A stretch of DNA of 64,000 bases from Corallococcus soli (lineage in GTDB: Bacteria > Myxococcota > Myxococcia > Myxococcales > Myxococcaceae): assembly GCF_014930455.1 (NCBI RefSeq), contig NZ_JAAIYO010000006.1:372001-436000 (forward strand). Direction: 5' to 3'. The notes beneath the pieces were generated by a model, which had not been told where the DNA came from, ran no database searches, and was given only the letters and a program-made list of their open reading frames with translations. Positions 34,246 to 41,974 of the stretch are shown in pieces. Each line of letters begins with the position of its first letter. Position 1 is the first letter of the stretch. Made by a program: the position numbers and the translations under genes.

Positions 34246-34713
34246 CTACTTGCGCGAGCCGCCGCGCTTCGCCGTGCGCGAACGGGACGTGCTCTTGCGG
34301 GCAGGGCTCTTGCGAGCAGGGCTCTTGCGCGCGGTGCTCTTGCGCGCCGTGGAGCGCTTGCCGGCCGTGCCCGTGCGCGTCGCCTTGCGGCCCGTGGTGG
34401 CGCGCTTGGCCCGCGTGGGCGAGGCCTTGCGACGGCTGGAGGTGGAGGTCTTCTTCGCGGTCGCCGCGCGGCGCTTGCCGCCAATGCGCCCCGCCTTGCG
34501 CGCGTTCTTGCGGGCCGCGGGACGGCGCCGGGCCACCTTCGCCTTGCTGCCGGAGCCCCCGTTCATCCCGCCGCCGGTGAGCTTGTTCACGGTGGCCCAC
34601 GCGCGGGCCTCGGCGGTCTTCTCACCAAGGCCCTTGTCCTCGTAGCCCTCTTCGATGTGTTCGGCCATGCGCTTCTGTTTGTCCGAGTACTTCGCCTTGC
34701 TTCCGCGTGCCAT
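34246..34713 (-). CDS. histone-H1-like basic protein with 'plasmid stabilization' N-terminal motif
   Basis: A 155-residue, very basic protein. The first 50 residues (Y-S-D-K-Q-K-R-M-A-E-H-I-E-E-G-Y, then A-W-A-T-V-N-K-L) match a small domain often annotated as 'plasmid stabilization protein'. The remaining 105 residues are almost entirely Lys, Arg, Ala, Ser and Thr, with A-R-K-S-P and T-A-R-K repeats like eukaryotic histone H1 tails. This suggests a DNA-condensing role, and serine/proline sites could be phosphorylated. The gene stands alone between the HAD hydrolase and the lipid kinase, both on the opposite strand, and its repetitive tail is prone to length variation. Confidence 0.8.
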   Translation of the reverse strand: MARGSKAKYSDKQKRMAEHIEEGYEDKGLGEKTAEARAWATVNKLTGGGMNGGSGSKAKVARRRPAARKNARKAGRIGGKRRAATAKKTSTSSRRKASPTRAKRATTGRKATRTGTAGKRSTARKSTARKSPARKSPARKSTSRSRTAKRGGSRK

Positions 34714-34889
34714 GCCCCAGCCTCCTGGTAACGGTTTGCCTGCGCGGGCCCGGATGCAGTCCGCGTCGCCTGCAAGGTGAGCATGTCCGTCGGGGCAGGG
34801 AACCCGCTGGCCCCCTACCCCTGTCCACCCCAGGAACCTTGCGCCGCGCGCGGGCCGGGAATGGACAGCCCCCTGCCCTTTTCTCTGGG

Positions 34890-35930
34890 ATGCGACTGGT
34901 GGAGGGGACGGGGCGTGCGCACCTTGCGGGCCGGCTCAGAAAGCAGAGGTCGCACCTGGAACCCGCACTCAACGCGTCCCCCCGACTCCGACACCTGGAC
35001 GAGGGCCCCGCGGTCCTGGTGGTCAACACGCGCTCCCGTTCGGGGCTCCTGGCCTTCGAGGAGGCCCGCGCCGTGCTGACCGCCCGGGGCATTCCCCTGG
35101 TCGCGGCGCACGCGCTGTCCAAGCCCAAGCGCCTGCGCTCGGTGCTCGAGGAGGCCATCGCCGCCGGGGCCCGGCGCGTGCTGGTGGGCGGAGGCGACGG
35201 CACCATCAGCTGCGCGGCGCAGGTGTTGATGAACCGCGACGTGACGCTGGGCGTGGTGCCCCTGGGCACCGGCAACGACTTCGCGCGCTCCATGGGCATC
35301 CCGGACACCATCGAGGCCGCGTGCGACGTCATCGTCGGCGGCTACACGGCGCGGGTGGACGTGGGGCTCGTCAACGGCCGGCCCTTCCTCAACGCCGCCA
35401 GCCTGGGGCTCACCACCGCCATCGCGAAGCGGCTGACGCAGGAATTGAAGCAGCGCGCCGGCAAGCTGGCGTACCCGATGGCCGCCGCCGCGGAGATGCG
35501 CACCCTGCAACCCTTCCACGTCCGCATCCAGGCGGACGGGCGGACGCTGGAGCTGGACGCGCTCCAGGTGGTGGTGGGCAACGGCCGCTACCACGGCGCG
35601 GGCAACATGGTGGCGCCGGAGGCGACGCTGGACGACCGCCGGCTGCACGTCTACGCCATCACCGCGCCGTCGGCCGCGGACGGCAACGGGGAGCGCACGG
35701 GGCTGGGCCACCTGCAGGACGTGGCCACGCTGGCGCGCGTGGCGCTGGGCATGCGCAGCGGCGGCCACCTGGAGCACGAGTCCGTCGAGCACCTGGACAC
35801 GGCCCGCCTCACCGTGGAGACGGACCCGCCCATGGAGGTGAACGCGGACGGCGAGAACGTGGGCCTGACGCCCATGCGCTTCGAGGTCGCCACGGCGGCG
35901 CTGCGCGTCTACGCGCCCGCGCCGCAGTGA
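34890..35930 (+). CDS. diacylglycerol-kinase-like lipid kinase
   Basis: A 346-residue member of the DAGK catalytic family (YegS/DgkB style). The nucleotide loop is V-N-T-R-S-R-S-G (about residues 45-52) and the key G-G-G-D-G-T is at 100-105, followed by the family signature P-L-G-T-G-N-D-F-A-R-S (about 125-135) and the phosphate/metal region near the C-terminus. It would phosphorylate diacylglycerol or a related lipid. The start is uncertain: this ATG lacks a clear ribosome binding site, and the first 38 residues are not typical of the family. It converges with hrcA, 7 bp away. Confidence 0.85.
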   Translation: MRLVEGTGRAHLAGRLRKQRSHLEPALNASPRLRHLDEGPAVLVVNTRSRSGLLAFEEARAVLTARGIPLVAAHALSKPKRLRSVLEEAIAAGARRVLVGGGDGTISCAAQVLMNRDVTLGVVPLGTGNDFARSMGIPDTIEAACDVIVGGYTARVDVGLVNGRPFLNAASLGLTTAIAKRLTQELKQRAGKLAYPMAAAAEMRTLQPFHVRIQADGRTLELDALQVVVGNGRYHGAGNMVAPEATLDDRRLHVYAITAPSAADGNGERTGLGHLQDVATLARVALGMRSGGHLEHESVEHLDTARLTVETDPPMEVNADGENVGLTPMRFEVATAALRVYAPAPQ

Positions 35931-35937
35931 CGCGGGG

Positions 35938-36969
35938 CTACACCTTCTCCAGCACGCTGGAGAGCACCTGCGCGGTGAAGTTCACCAGGGGAATCACGCG
36001 CCGGTAGTCCATGCGCGTGGGCCCGATGACGCCCACCGTGCCCAGCACCGCTTCGGCGGTGCCGTAGGGGCTGGCGATGACGGTGACGTCGCCGGCGGCG
36101 GAGAACTCGCTCTCCGCGCCGATGAAGACGTGCATCTCCTTGGTGCGCTGCACGCGGTCCAGCAGGTGCAGCAGCTTGTGCTTCTCATCCAGGGCGCGGA
36201 ACAGCGCGCGGATGCGCTCCACGTCCGCGAACTCCGGCTGCTCCAGGAACGAACCCGTGCCCTCGATGAGCACCCGCTCGGGCGTCTGGAGGGCGGTGGC
36301 CGCCGCGCCCAGGCGCAGGGCCTTGGCGGTGAGCGCGTTGTAGAGCGCCTGGTCCTGGTCCATCTCCGCGCGGATGCGCTCGCGCGCCTCTTCCAGGGGC
36401 ACCTGGTGGAGCAGCTCGGACAGGTAGTTGCTGGCCTTGATGAGCTCGTCGGACGTCACCGGGAAGTCCACGGTGAGGGCCTTGTTGTGCACCTGGCCGT
36501 TCTGCCCGACGAGGATGGCGAGCACCCGGTCCTCGCGCAGGCGCAGGAATTCGATGCGCTGGAACACGGCCGCGTCGGGGCGGGGCGTGAGGACGACGCC
36601 CGCGTGGCGCGTGAGCGAGTGCAGCACGCGGCTGGCCTCCGACAGGATGTCGTCCAGGTTGGACTCGTGCACGAGCCCCGCGTGGATGAGCTCGCGGTCG
36701 CGCGGCGCGGGGTCGCGCAGCTTCACCAACGTGTCCACGTAGAAGCGGTAGCCCCGGTCGGTGGGCACGCGTCCGGCGGACGTGTGGGGCTTCTCCAGGA
36801 AGCCCAGGGCCTCCAGGTCCGCGAGGACGTTGCGCATCGTGGCGGAGGAGACCTCGAACTCCCCCCGTCGCGTCAGCTGCTGACTGCCGACGGGGCCGCC
36901 CGTGGTGATGTACTCCTGCACCACGGCACGGAGGACTTCCTTCTCGCGCTCACCCAGCTCGTCGGGCAT
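35938..36969 (-). CDS. hrcA: heat-inducible transcription repressor HrcA
   Basis: A 343-residue HrcA. The N-terminal winged helix (residues 5-75) has R-E-K-E-V-L-R-A-V-V-Q-E-Y, G-G-P-V-G-S-Q-Q-L and A-T-M-R-N-V-L-A-D-L-E; K-P-H-T-S-A-G-R-V-P-T-D-R-G-Y-R-F-Y-V-D completes the family signature. A GAF-like dimerisation domain follows. HrcA represses chaperone genes through the CIRCE element. No grpE, dnaK, dnaJ or groE lies next to it, and I see no CIRCE (TTAGCACTC-N9-GAGTGCTAA) in front of it, so here it is a lone regulator with its own promoter. Confidence 0.93.
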   Translation of the reverse strand: MPDELGEREKEVLRAVVQEYITTGGPVGSQQLTRRGEFEVSSATMRNVLADLEALGFLEKPHTSAGRVPTDRGYRFYVDTLVKLRDPAPRDRELIHAGLVHESNLDDILSEASRVLHSLTRHAGVVLTPRPDAAVFQRIEFLRLREDRVLAILVGQNGQVHNKALTVDFPVTSDELIKASNYLSELLHQVPLEEARERIRAEMDQDQALYNALTAKALRLGAAATALQTPERVLIEGTGSFLEQPEFADVERIRALFRALDEKHKLLHLLDRVQRTKEMHVFIGAESEFSAAGDVTVIASPYGTAEAVLGTVGVIGPTRMDYRRVIPLVNFTAQVLSSVLEKV

Positions 36970-37029
36970 TCCCGCTCACGCTCCGGTAGCCGACGGCCCG
37001 AACCTTCCGGCCTCCGCGCTTCCTGTAGA

Positions 37030-37058
37030 ATTCTAAGAGGGACGCCCGGGGCATTCAA
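37030..37058 (-). promoter_or_regulatory. predicted hrcA promoter
   Basis: A -35 box TTGAAT (37053-37058) and a -10 box TAGAAT (37030-37035) are separated by exactly 17 bp on the minus strand, 60 bp upstream of the hrcA ATG. It also contains the 10-bp palindrome TAGAATTCTA (37026-37035). Confidence 0.6.
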
Positions 37059-37175
37059 TCCAGGGGGGTGAATCCGCAGGGCAGGCAGGCGTCGCGCCGG
37101 CTTCCTGGCCGCCGTGGCGGGTACGGCAATGCGCACATCGCCCTGGGGCGGGGCGGGCATTAGAAGGCCCCCGCC

Positions 37176-38105
37176 GTGTCCACCTCTCCCGCCCCCATGT
37201 CGAGCATGCCCGCGTCCGTCGCGCGGCCTGAAGCCTCCGAGCAGGCGCCCCACCGGGGCTGGCTGCTCTTCAGCCTCTTCGCGCTCTACGTCATCTGGGG
37301 GTCCACCTACCTGGCGATGCGGTTCGCGCTGACGGGCTTTCCGCCCTTCCGGATGGCGGGCCTGCGCTTCCTGCTGGCGGGGGGGATGCTGTTCGTGGGG
37401 TTGCGGCTGCGAGGCCAGCCGGTGCCGGGAGCGCGGCAGTGGGGCGCGGGGGCGGCGACGGGCTTCCTGTTGCTGGTGGTGGGCAACGGGGGCATCGCGT
37501 TCGCGCAGAACCTGGGGGTGCCGTCGGGGGTGGCGGCGCTGGTGGTGGGCAGCATGCCGCTGTGGGCGGCCATCTTCGGCGCGGCCTTCGGGCAGCGGCC
37601 GGGGCGCGCGGAGCTGGCGGGGCTGGTGCTGGGCTTCGCGGGTGTGGCGCTGCTCAACCTGGGTGGGGACATGGGCGGCGGCGGCGCGGCGGCGTTGGCC
37701 CTGCTGGTGGCGCCGCTGAGCTGGGCGTTCGGTTCGGTGTGGGGCCGGCGGCTGCCCATGCCCGTGGGACTGATGGCGCCAGCGACGCAGATGTTGTGCG
37801 CGGGCGTGATGATGCTGGGCGTGAGCGCGGTGCTGGGCGAGCGGATGGTGGGCACGCCGCCGCTGCGCGCGGTGGTGTCGTTCGTGTATCTGGTGCTCTT
37901 TGGTTCGCTGGTGGCGTTCAGCGCGTATGCCTATCTGCTGCGCAACGCGAGGCCGGCCCTGGCCACCAGCTATGCGTATGTGAATCCGGCGGTGGCTGTG
38001 CTGCTGGGCGTGGTGTTCGCGGGAGAGACGCTGGGCCCGCTGACGTGGGGCGCGATGGCCGCCATTCTCTTCTCGGTGATGCTGCTGGCTCGCGGCAAGC
38101 GCTGA
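37176..38105 (+). CDS. EamA/DMT-family exporter (YedA-like)
   Basis: A 309-residue transporter with ten hydrophobic segments in two five-helix halves (EamA domains, about residues 25-155 and 165-305). The first helix contains F-A-L-Y-V-I-W-G-S-T-Y-L-A-M-R, the characteristic YedA/RhaT-like opening, and the end carries N-P-A-V-A-V-L-L-G-V-V-F-A-G-E-T-L-G, a hallmark of the drug/metabolite transporter family. The GTG at 37176 was chosen because AGAAGG stands about 8 bp before it; an ATG 21 bp further has no such site. It probably exports a small metabolite or amino-acid-like compound. Confidence 0.87.
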   Translation: MSTSPAPMSSMPASVARPEASEQAPHRGWLLFSLFALYVIWGSTYLAMRFALTGFPPFRMAGLRFLLAGGMLFVGLRLRGQPVPGARQWGAGAATGFLLLVVGNGGIAFAQNLGVPSGVAALVVGSMPLWAAIFGAAFGQRPGRAELAGLVLGFAGVALLNLGGDMGGGGAAALALLVAPLSWAFGSVWGRRLPMPVGLMAPATQMLCAGVMMLGVSAVLGERMVGTPPLRAVVSFVYLVLFGSLVAFSAYAYLLRNARPALATSYAYVNPAVAVLLGVVFAGETLGPLTWGAMAAILFSVMLLARGKR

Positions 38106-38159
38106 CGGTCGGGGCGTTTCGGTCCGGCCGCTGCGGGGCCTCCGGGTAGAGTTCTCGCC

Positions 38160-38975
38160 GTGCGTTCCGACACTGGTTCCGTGAGATGGCCCGCGCCCTT
38201 GAAGTTCGTGTGCCTGGGGATGGCGTGCGCCCTGCTCACGGCCTGCGTCAGTGGCTCCGCCTTGCGTCTGGACACGCACACCGCCGGGAACGTCCGCCAC
38301 GCCGCCGCCCTGACCCAGGGGATTGCGGCCCAGGGCGCCACACGGGCCGGGGTCTCCATCCTGGTGCAGTACGCACCGGTCATGCTGGCCCTGATGCAGA
38401 GCCACAACGCCGTGGGGGAACTCGAGGAGCGCCTCAAGGCGTGCGCCGTTCATGCTGACGAGCGGGGCAATGCCCTCTTCTTCAAGAACCGCGCACCGAC
38501 GCATGCGGAGTGCCTTGAGGAACTGGACTCGGACGAATGCGGCCGGCCCATCACCCGGGCCATGAGACTGGGCCAGCAGAAGCACGTGCTCGCCCTGGAG
38601 TGCGCACGGGAGGTCCTGGAGGAGTTGTGGCCCGCGCCGTTCAGCATCGAGCAGCGCTATCGCTTCTACCCGAATGCCCGGCTCTTGGAGACCATCAGCC
38701 CCGAGAAGGAGGCGAGCATCATCGCCCAGGGGTGCACCGAGCAACTCTGGGGAAGCATCAAGCCGGACATCGTCCTCCATGCGGATCGCAACCTGCTGAA
38801 GGCAGCTCTCACCCTGGACTTCAAGTTCCCCTGCCCTGAGTCCAATCAGCCTCGGTGGACACCCTATGGAAAAGGCAGCGCCTACTCCGGCAGCAATCAG
38901 CAACGCGTCTACGAAGACGCATTGGACGGCAAGGCATTGCTCATCTCCCCGCGTAAAGGATTCAGGCAACCATGA
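38160..38975 (+). CDS. lipoprotein with PD-(D/E)xK nuclease signature, probable toxin
   Basis: A 271-residue lipoprotein (signal L-L-T-A-C, Cys29; GTG start). The middle third is helical. The C-terminal third carries the pattern of a restriction-endonuclease-like fold: P202-D203 in K-P-D-I-V-L-H, D220-x-K222 in L-D-F-K-F-P-C, and a downstream S-N-Q-Q-R-V-Y-E-D-A-L helix like the Q-x3-Y motif of PD-(D/E)xK nucleases. Family comparison suggests a group of myxobacterial nuclease lipoproteins; the name is inference. The stop codon overlaps the start of a DUF3396 (type VI immunity family) gene by 4 bp, which strongly suggests a toxin/immunity pair. Codon use is noticeably less GC-rich than in neighbours. 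Confidence 0.6.
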   Translation: MRSDTGSVRWPAPLKFVCLGMACALLTACVSGSALRLDTHTAGNVRHAAALTQGIAAQGATRAGVSILVQYAPVMLALMQSHNAVGELEERLKACAVHADERGNALFFKNRAPTHAECLEELDSDECGRPITRAMRLGQQKHVLALECAREVLEELWPAPFSIEQRYRFYPNARLLETISPEKEASIIAQGCTEQLWGSIKPDIVLHADRNLLKAALTLDFKFPCPESNQPRWTPYGKGSAYSGSNQQRVYEDALDGKALLISPRKGFRQP

Positions 38976-39877
38976 GAGAGAACCTTCCCATCATCCAACT
39001 TCAGGACAGGGGCGGATGGCCTGTGGCACGGGACGGTGTCGTGATCTCCTTCTTCATCCACCGGGACCACGCGCAGGTCGCCTCCGCAGTATGGCGCGCC
39101 TTGCAACTCTACCTTCAGGCCATCCCACCCAAGACCCTGAACTGGTACGTGTCGGACGAAGGCGACTTTGTCGAGTTCGATGACAAAGCGTGGGAGCGCC
39201 AGCGGCAGTTGCTGCTTGAACGCCCCTGGGATGGCACCTGTCGCCTCGAACTCTCGGAAAGTCCCAGCGAAGTCGGTGGCTACCAGTTCGAATACTACGG
39301 CCGGAAACTCGATAGCCCACTCTGGAAAAACCCTGCCACCGCAGTGGCCTTCACGTTCCCCACCGAGTACCTGCTGGAGCACGGCCCGGACCACCTGCGC
39401 GCCTTGGCCTTCAAGCTCGCGTGGGAGCTACCCTTCAGCTTCGGCTACGCAAGCCTCGCCGTCGTCTCTCCGCAGGGATCATGGGGCAATTCGGATTGGG
39501 ACATGCTCGACTCGCTCCGGGATCGCTACCTGGGCCTGGACCTCTACCATCTGGAGGACACCAGCGACGTCATCGGCACCCACGCCCGGAGCGCCGCCTG
39601 GCTCACCTTCCTGGGCCAACCCCTGCTCGGTCAACTCGGCGGCATCAAGGGCCTCCGGCGCGCACTCCCCTTCCCGGAGGTCTCGCTCCTCCCGCTGGAC
39701 AGCCAGCGCCTGTTGATTGCCCTGGGCGAATGGCCCGCGGTCATCGACATCGAGAAGGAAGGCATCCCGCCCCAGTACCGGGCGCTGGCGCTCAAGCTGG
39801 AGCCCTTCCGTTTCGAGGAGCCCGCAAGGTGGCCCCAACGCCACCCTTATTCATGGCTCAGGCGAATCAGCCGGTGA
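38972..39877 (+). CDS. DUF3396 / type VI immunity family protein
   Basis: A 301-residue soluble protein with the DUF3396 pattern: an early R-D-G-V-V-I-S-F-F-I-H-R-D-H (about residues 20-33), T-F-P-T-E-Y-L-L-E-H-G-P-D-H-L-R-A-L-A (about 129-147), E-L-P-F-S-F-G-Y-A-S-L-A, D-W-D-M-L, and a late A-W-L-T-F-L-G-Q-P-L-L-G-Q-L-G-G (about 209-224). DUF3396 members (Pfam PF11876) are known as immunity proteins for type VI secretion effectors. It is coupled to the preceding nuclease-like lipoprotein gene by an ATGA overlap, so it probably neutralises that protein in the producer. GC content is lower than average. Confidence 0.8.
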   Translation: MRENLPIIQLQDRGGWPVARDGVVISFFIHRDHAQVASAVWRALQLYLQAIPPKTLNWYVSDEGDFVEFDDKAWERQRQLLLERPWDGTCRLELSESPSEVGGYQFEYYGRKLDSPLWKNPATAVAFTFPTEYLLEHGPDHLRALAFKLAWELPFSFGYASLAVVSPQGSWGNSDWDMLDSLRDRYLGLDLYHLEDTSDVIGTHARSAAWLTFLGQPLLGQLGGIKGLRRALPFPEVSLLPLDSQRLLIALGEWPAVIDIEKEGIPPQYRALALKLEPFRFEEPARWPQRHPYSWLRRISR

Positions 39878-39896
39878 CGCAGGCGGGCCCAGGACC

Positions 39897-41831
39897 TCAG
39901 AGCGCCTTCGGCCAGGGCGACAGCTTCTCCTCCTCGTACCGCCCGAGCAGCACGTGCGTCGCCCTCGCCGCCTCCTCCACCTCCACGCGGGGCAGCCCTC
40001 CGGGCAGCACTTCAATCAGCGTCGGGAAGGGCGCGTCGTAGACGACGAGGTTCTCCAATTCCAGCGGGTCGCTCTGGAGGTCGTAGAGCTCCCACTGGTC
40101 CGCGTGCTCACCCGAGGGGTCGAACGTGCGCGCCAGCTTCCAGCGCGGCGTGCGTACGCAGCGGACGTGGTTCGGCTGGCACACCGCGCCGGGCTTCAAC
40201 CCGGGCACATGGCCCGCCCGCGTGCTCCCGTCACGCAGCGCCTCCACCGCGCGCGTGTACACCGAGAAGAGGGCCTCGTCGTGCATCTGGTGCGGGTCCC
40301 CGGTGCGCGGCAGCGGCTCCGTGATTTCATCGTCGGTGATGAAGAGCACGCCCTCGCGCGGCGTTCCGTCGGGCTCCGTCACCGTCTGGGACTCGCCGCG
40401 CGCCAGCGGGCTCAGGTCCGCGCCGACGAACGGGGGCACCGGCCGGTGCAGTCGCAGGTCCGTGCGGATGGCCGCGACCTCTTCGTGCGGGATGCCCGCC
40501 AGGCCCAGCAGCGTGGGCACGATGTCGACATGGCTCGTGAGCGCTTCAATCTGCCGCGTCTCCTGCGCCTGCGGAAACTGCACCACCAGCGGCACATGCA
40601 GCGCCTCCTGGTAGGACGCGTGCCACTTCTCCATCAGGTAGCCGTGGGCCGCGCCGTATTCGCCGTGGTCGGAGAGGAACACCACCAGGGTGTTCTCCCG
40701 CAGCCCACTGTCATCCAGCGTCTGGAGCACGCGGGCGATGTGCCCGTCCACCAGGTGGATCAACCACGCGTAGTACTGCTGGAAGCGCAGCGCCGCCTCT
40801 TCCGGGTCCGCCGTGAGCTGGAAGGGGATGCCCGAGTTGAGGGTGACCGCCACCGGGTCGATGCCCTCCTTCGCCTGGTGCAGCGTCAGCCCCGTCTTCG
40901 ACGCGAGCGCCAATCCCATCTTGTACGCGTAGTCCCGCTGGCAGCTCGGCTTGTTCGCCAGGGTGTCGCGCAGGTTCGTCGGCACGCGCGCGTTCTCCTG
41001 CGGGAACCCGAGCGGATTCAGCGGCACCGTGAAGGTGCCCGCCACGGGCTTGATGGACCGCGAGCCCTCGGCCGGAACCTTCAGGGGTCCCAGCCTGGTG
41101 GAATCCGGATCCAACTGCCTGGGCAGGATGGGGTACGTCGCGATGTCGTGGGGGTTCGTGAACGACGCGACCGCCAGCCACGGCTGCGCCTCTCCATCCG
41201 GCGCGGCGCCCCGGGGCGCGGCATAGGACTGCTCCGCCAGCGCCCGGTTGTAGGGCTGGCCCAACGCCATCCGGCGCAGGAAGTCACACGCGAGGTCCGC
41301 GAAGCCCACGTCGCGGAAGGCCCCCAGGTTGTTGACGGAGGCCCCGTGAGGCTCCGGGTACGACAGCTCCCAGTCATCAAACCCATACCGCCGCAGCGAG
41401 TGCTCCGGCGGATTGCTCACGTGCCACTTGCCGAAGTAGTGCGTGTGGTAGCCGGCCTTCTGGAACCAGTGCCCCAGCGTCGGAATCCCGTCCGGCGCGA
41501 GCCACGGGAAGGCCGCCGCGTCGCCGCTCTTGAACAGGCCGTCCGTCTGCGTCACCCCCGTGCGCGTGCCGTACTGCCCCGTGTAGATGACCGACCGGCT
41601 CGGCGTGCAGGCCGAGGCCGCGATGGTGTGGTTGCGGAACACCGCCGCGTTCTTCTGGAGCGCCGCGAAGCCGGGGAAGAACTTCCGGAAGGGGTTGTCC
41701 TCCCCGCCTTCGTCCACGAAGCCCAGGATGTCCTTGATGCCCGGCAGGAAGCCGCCGTCAGGGCCATAGGCGAACCGGGGGAATTGAAGCTGGTCTACCG
41801 TCAGGACGAGGATGTTGGGACGCGTGGCCAT
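39897..41831 (-). CDS. type I sulfatase (arylsulfatase family)
   Basis: A 644-residue sulfatase. The N-terminal metal site is in N-I-L-V-L-T-V-D-Q (D13-Q14) and the catalytic cysteine is in C75-T-P-S-R79, the C-x-P-x-R motif that formylglycine-generating enzyme modifies. Later metal and sulfate residues appear in V-V-F-L-S-D-H-G-E-Y-G and G-K-W-H. There is no signal peptide, so it may be cytoplasmic or exported another way. The substrate (aryl, choline or glycan sulfate) cannot be assigned. It converges with the DUF3396 gene, 19 bp away. No maturase gene is nearby. Confidence 0.85.
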   Translation of the reverse strand: MATRPNILVLTVDQLQFPRFAYGPDGGFLPGIKDILGFVDEGGEDNPFRKFFPGFAALQKNAAVFRNHTIAASACTPSRSVIYTGQYGTRTGVTQTDGLFKSGDAAAFPWLAPDGIPTLGHWFQKAGYHTHYFGKWHVSNPPEHSLRRYGFDDWELSYPEPHGASVNNLGAFRDVGFADLACDFLRRMALGQPYNRALAEQSYAAPRGAAPDGEAQPWLAVASFTNPHDIATYPILPRQLDPDSTRLGPLKVPAEGSRSIKPVAGTFTVPLNPLGFPQENARVPTNLRDTLANKPSCQRDYAYKMGLALASKTGLTLHQAKEGIDPVAVTLNSGIPFQLTADPEEAALRFQQYYAWLIHLVDGHIARVLQTLDDSGLRENTLVVFLSDHGEYGAAHGYLMEKWHASYQEALHVPLVVQFPQAQETRQIEALTSHVDIVPTLLGLAGIPHEEVAAIRTDLRLHRPVPPFVGADLSPLARGESQTVTEPDGTPREGVLFITDDEITEPLPRTGDPHQMHDEALFSVYTRAVEALRDGSTRAGHVPGLKPGAVCQPNHVRCVRTPRWKLARTFDPSGEHADQWELYDLQSDPLELENLVVYDAPFPTLIEVLPGGLPRVEVEEAARATHVLLGRYEEEKLSPWPKAL

Positions 41832-41974
41832 GAAGCCTCCTGCGTCCAGCAGAGCACATCCCATGCCTCGGGCTCCGGGCCGGGCCCTCCCTGGGAGCCC
41901 GCGCCCTGCCACGGCCCGGCATGCGTCCTTCCCGAACGCGGCTGCGTCCCACGGGAGCGCGGCCGCGCGTCCCC

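Noticed and set aside
38160-39877. Prophage or integrative-element origin of the toxin/immunity pair.
   Set aside because: No integrase, transposase, tRNA or flanking repeat was seen; only the lower GC hints at transfer.
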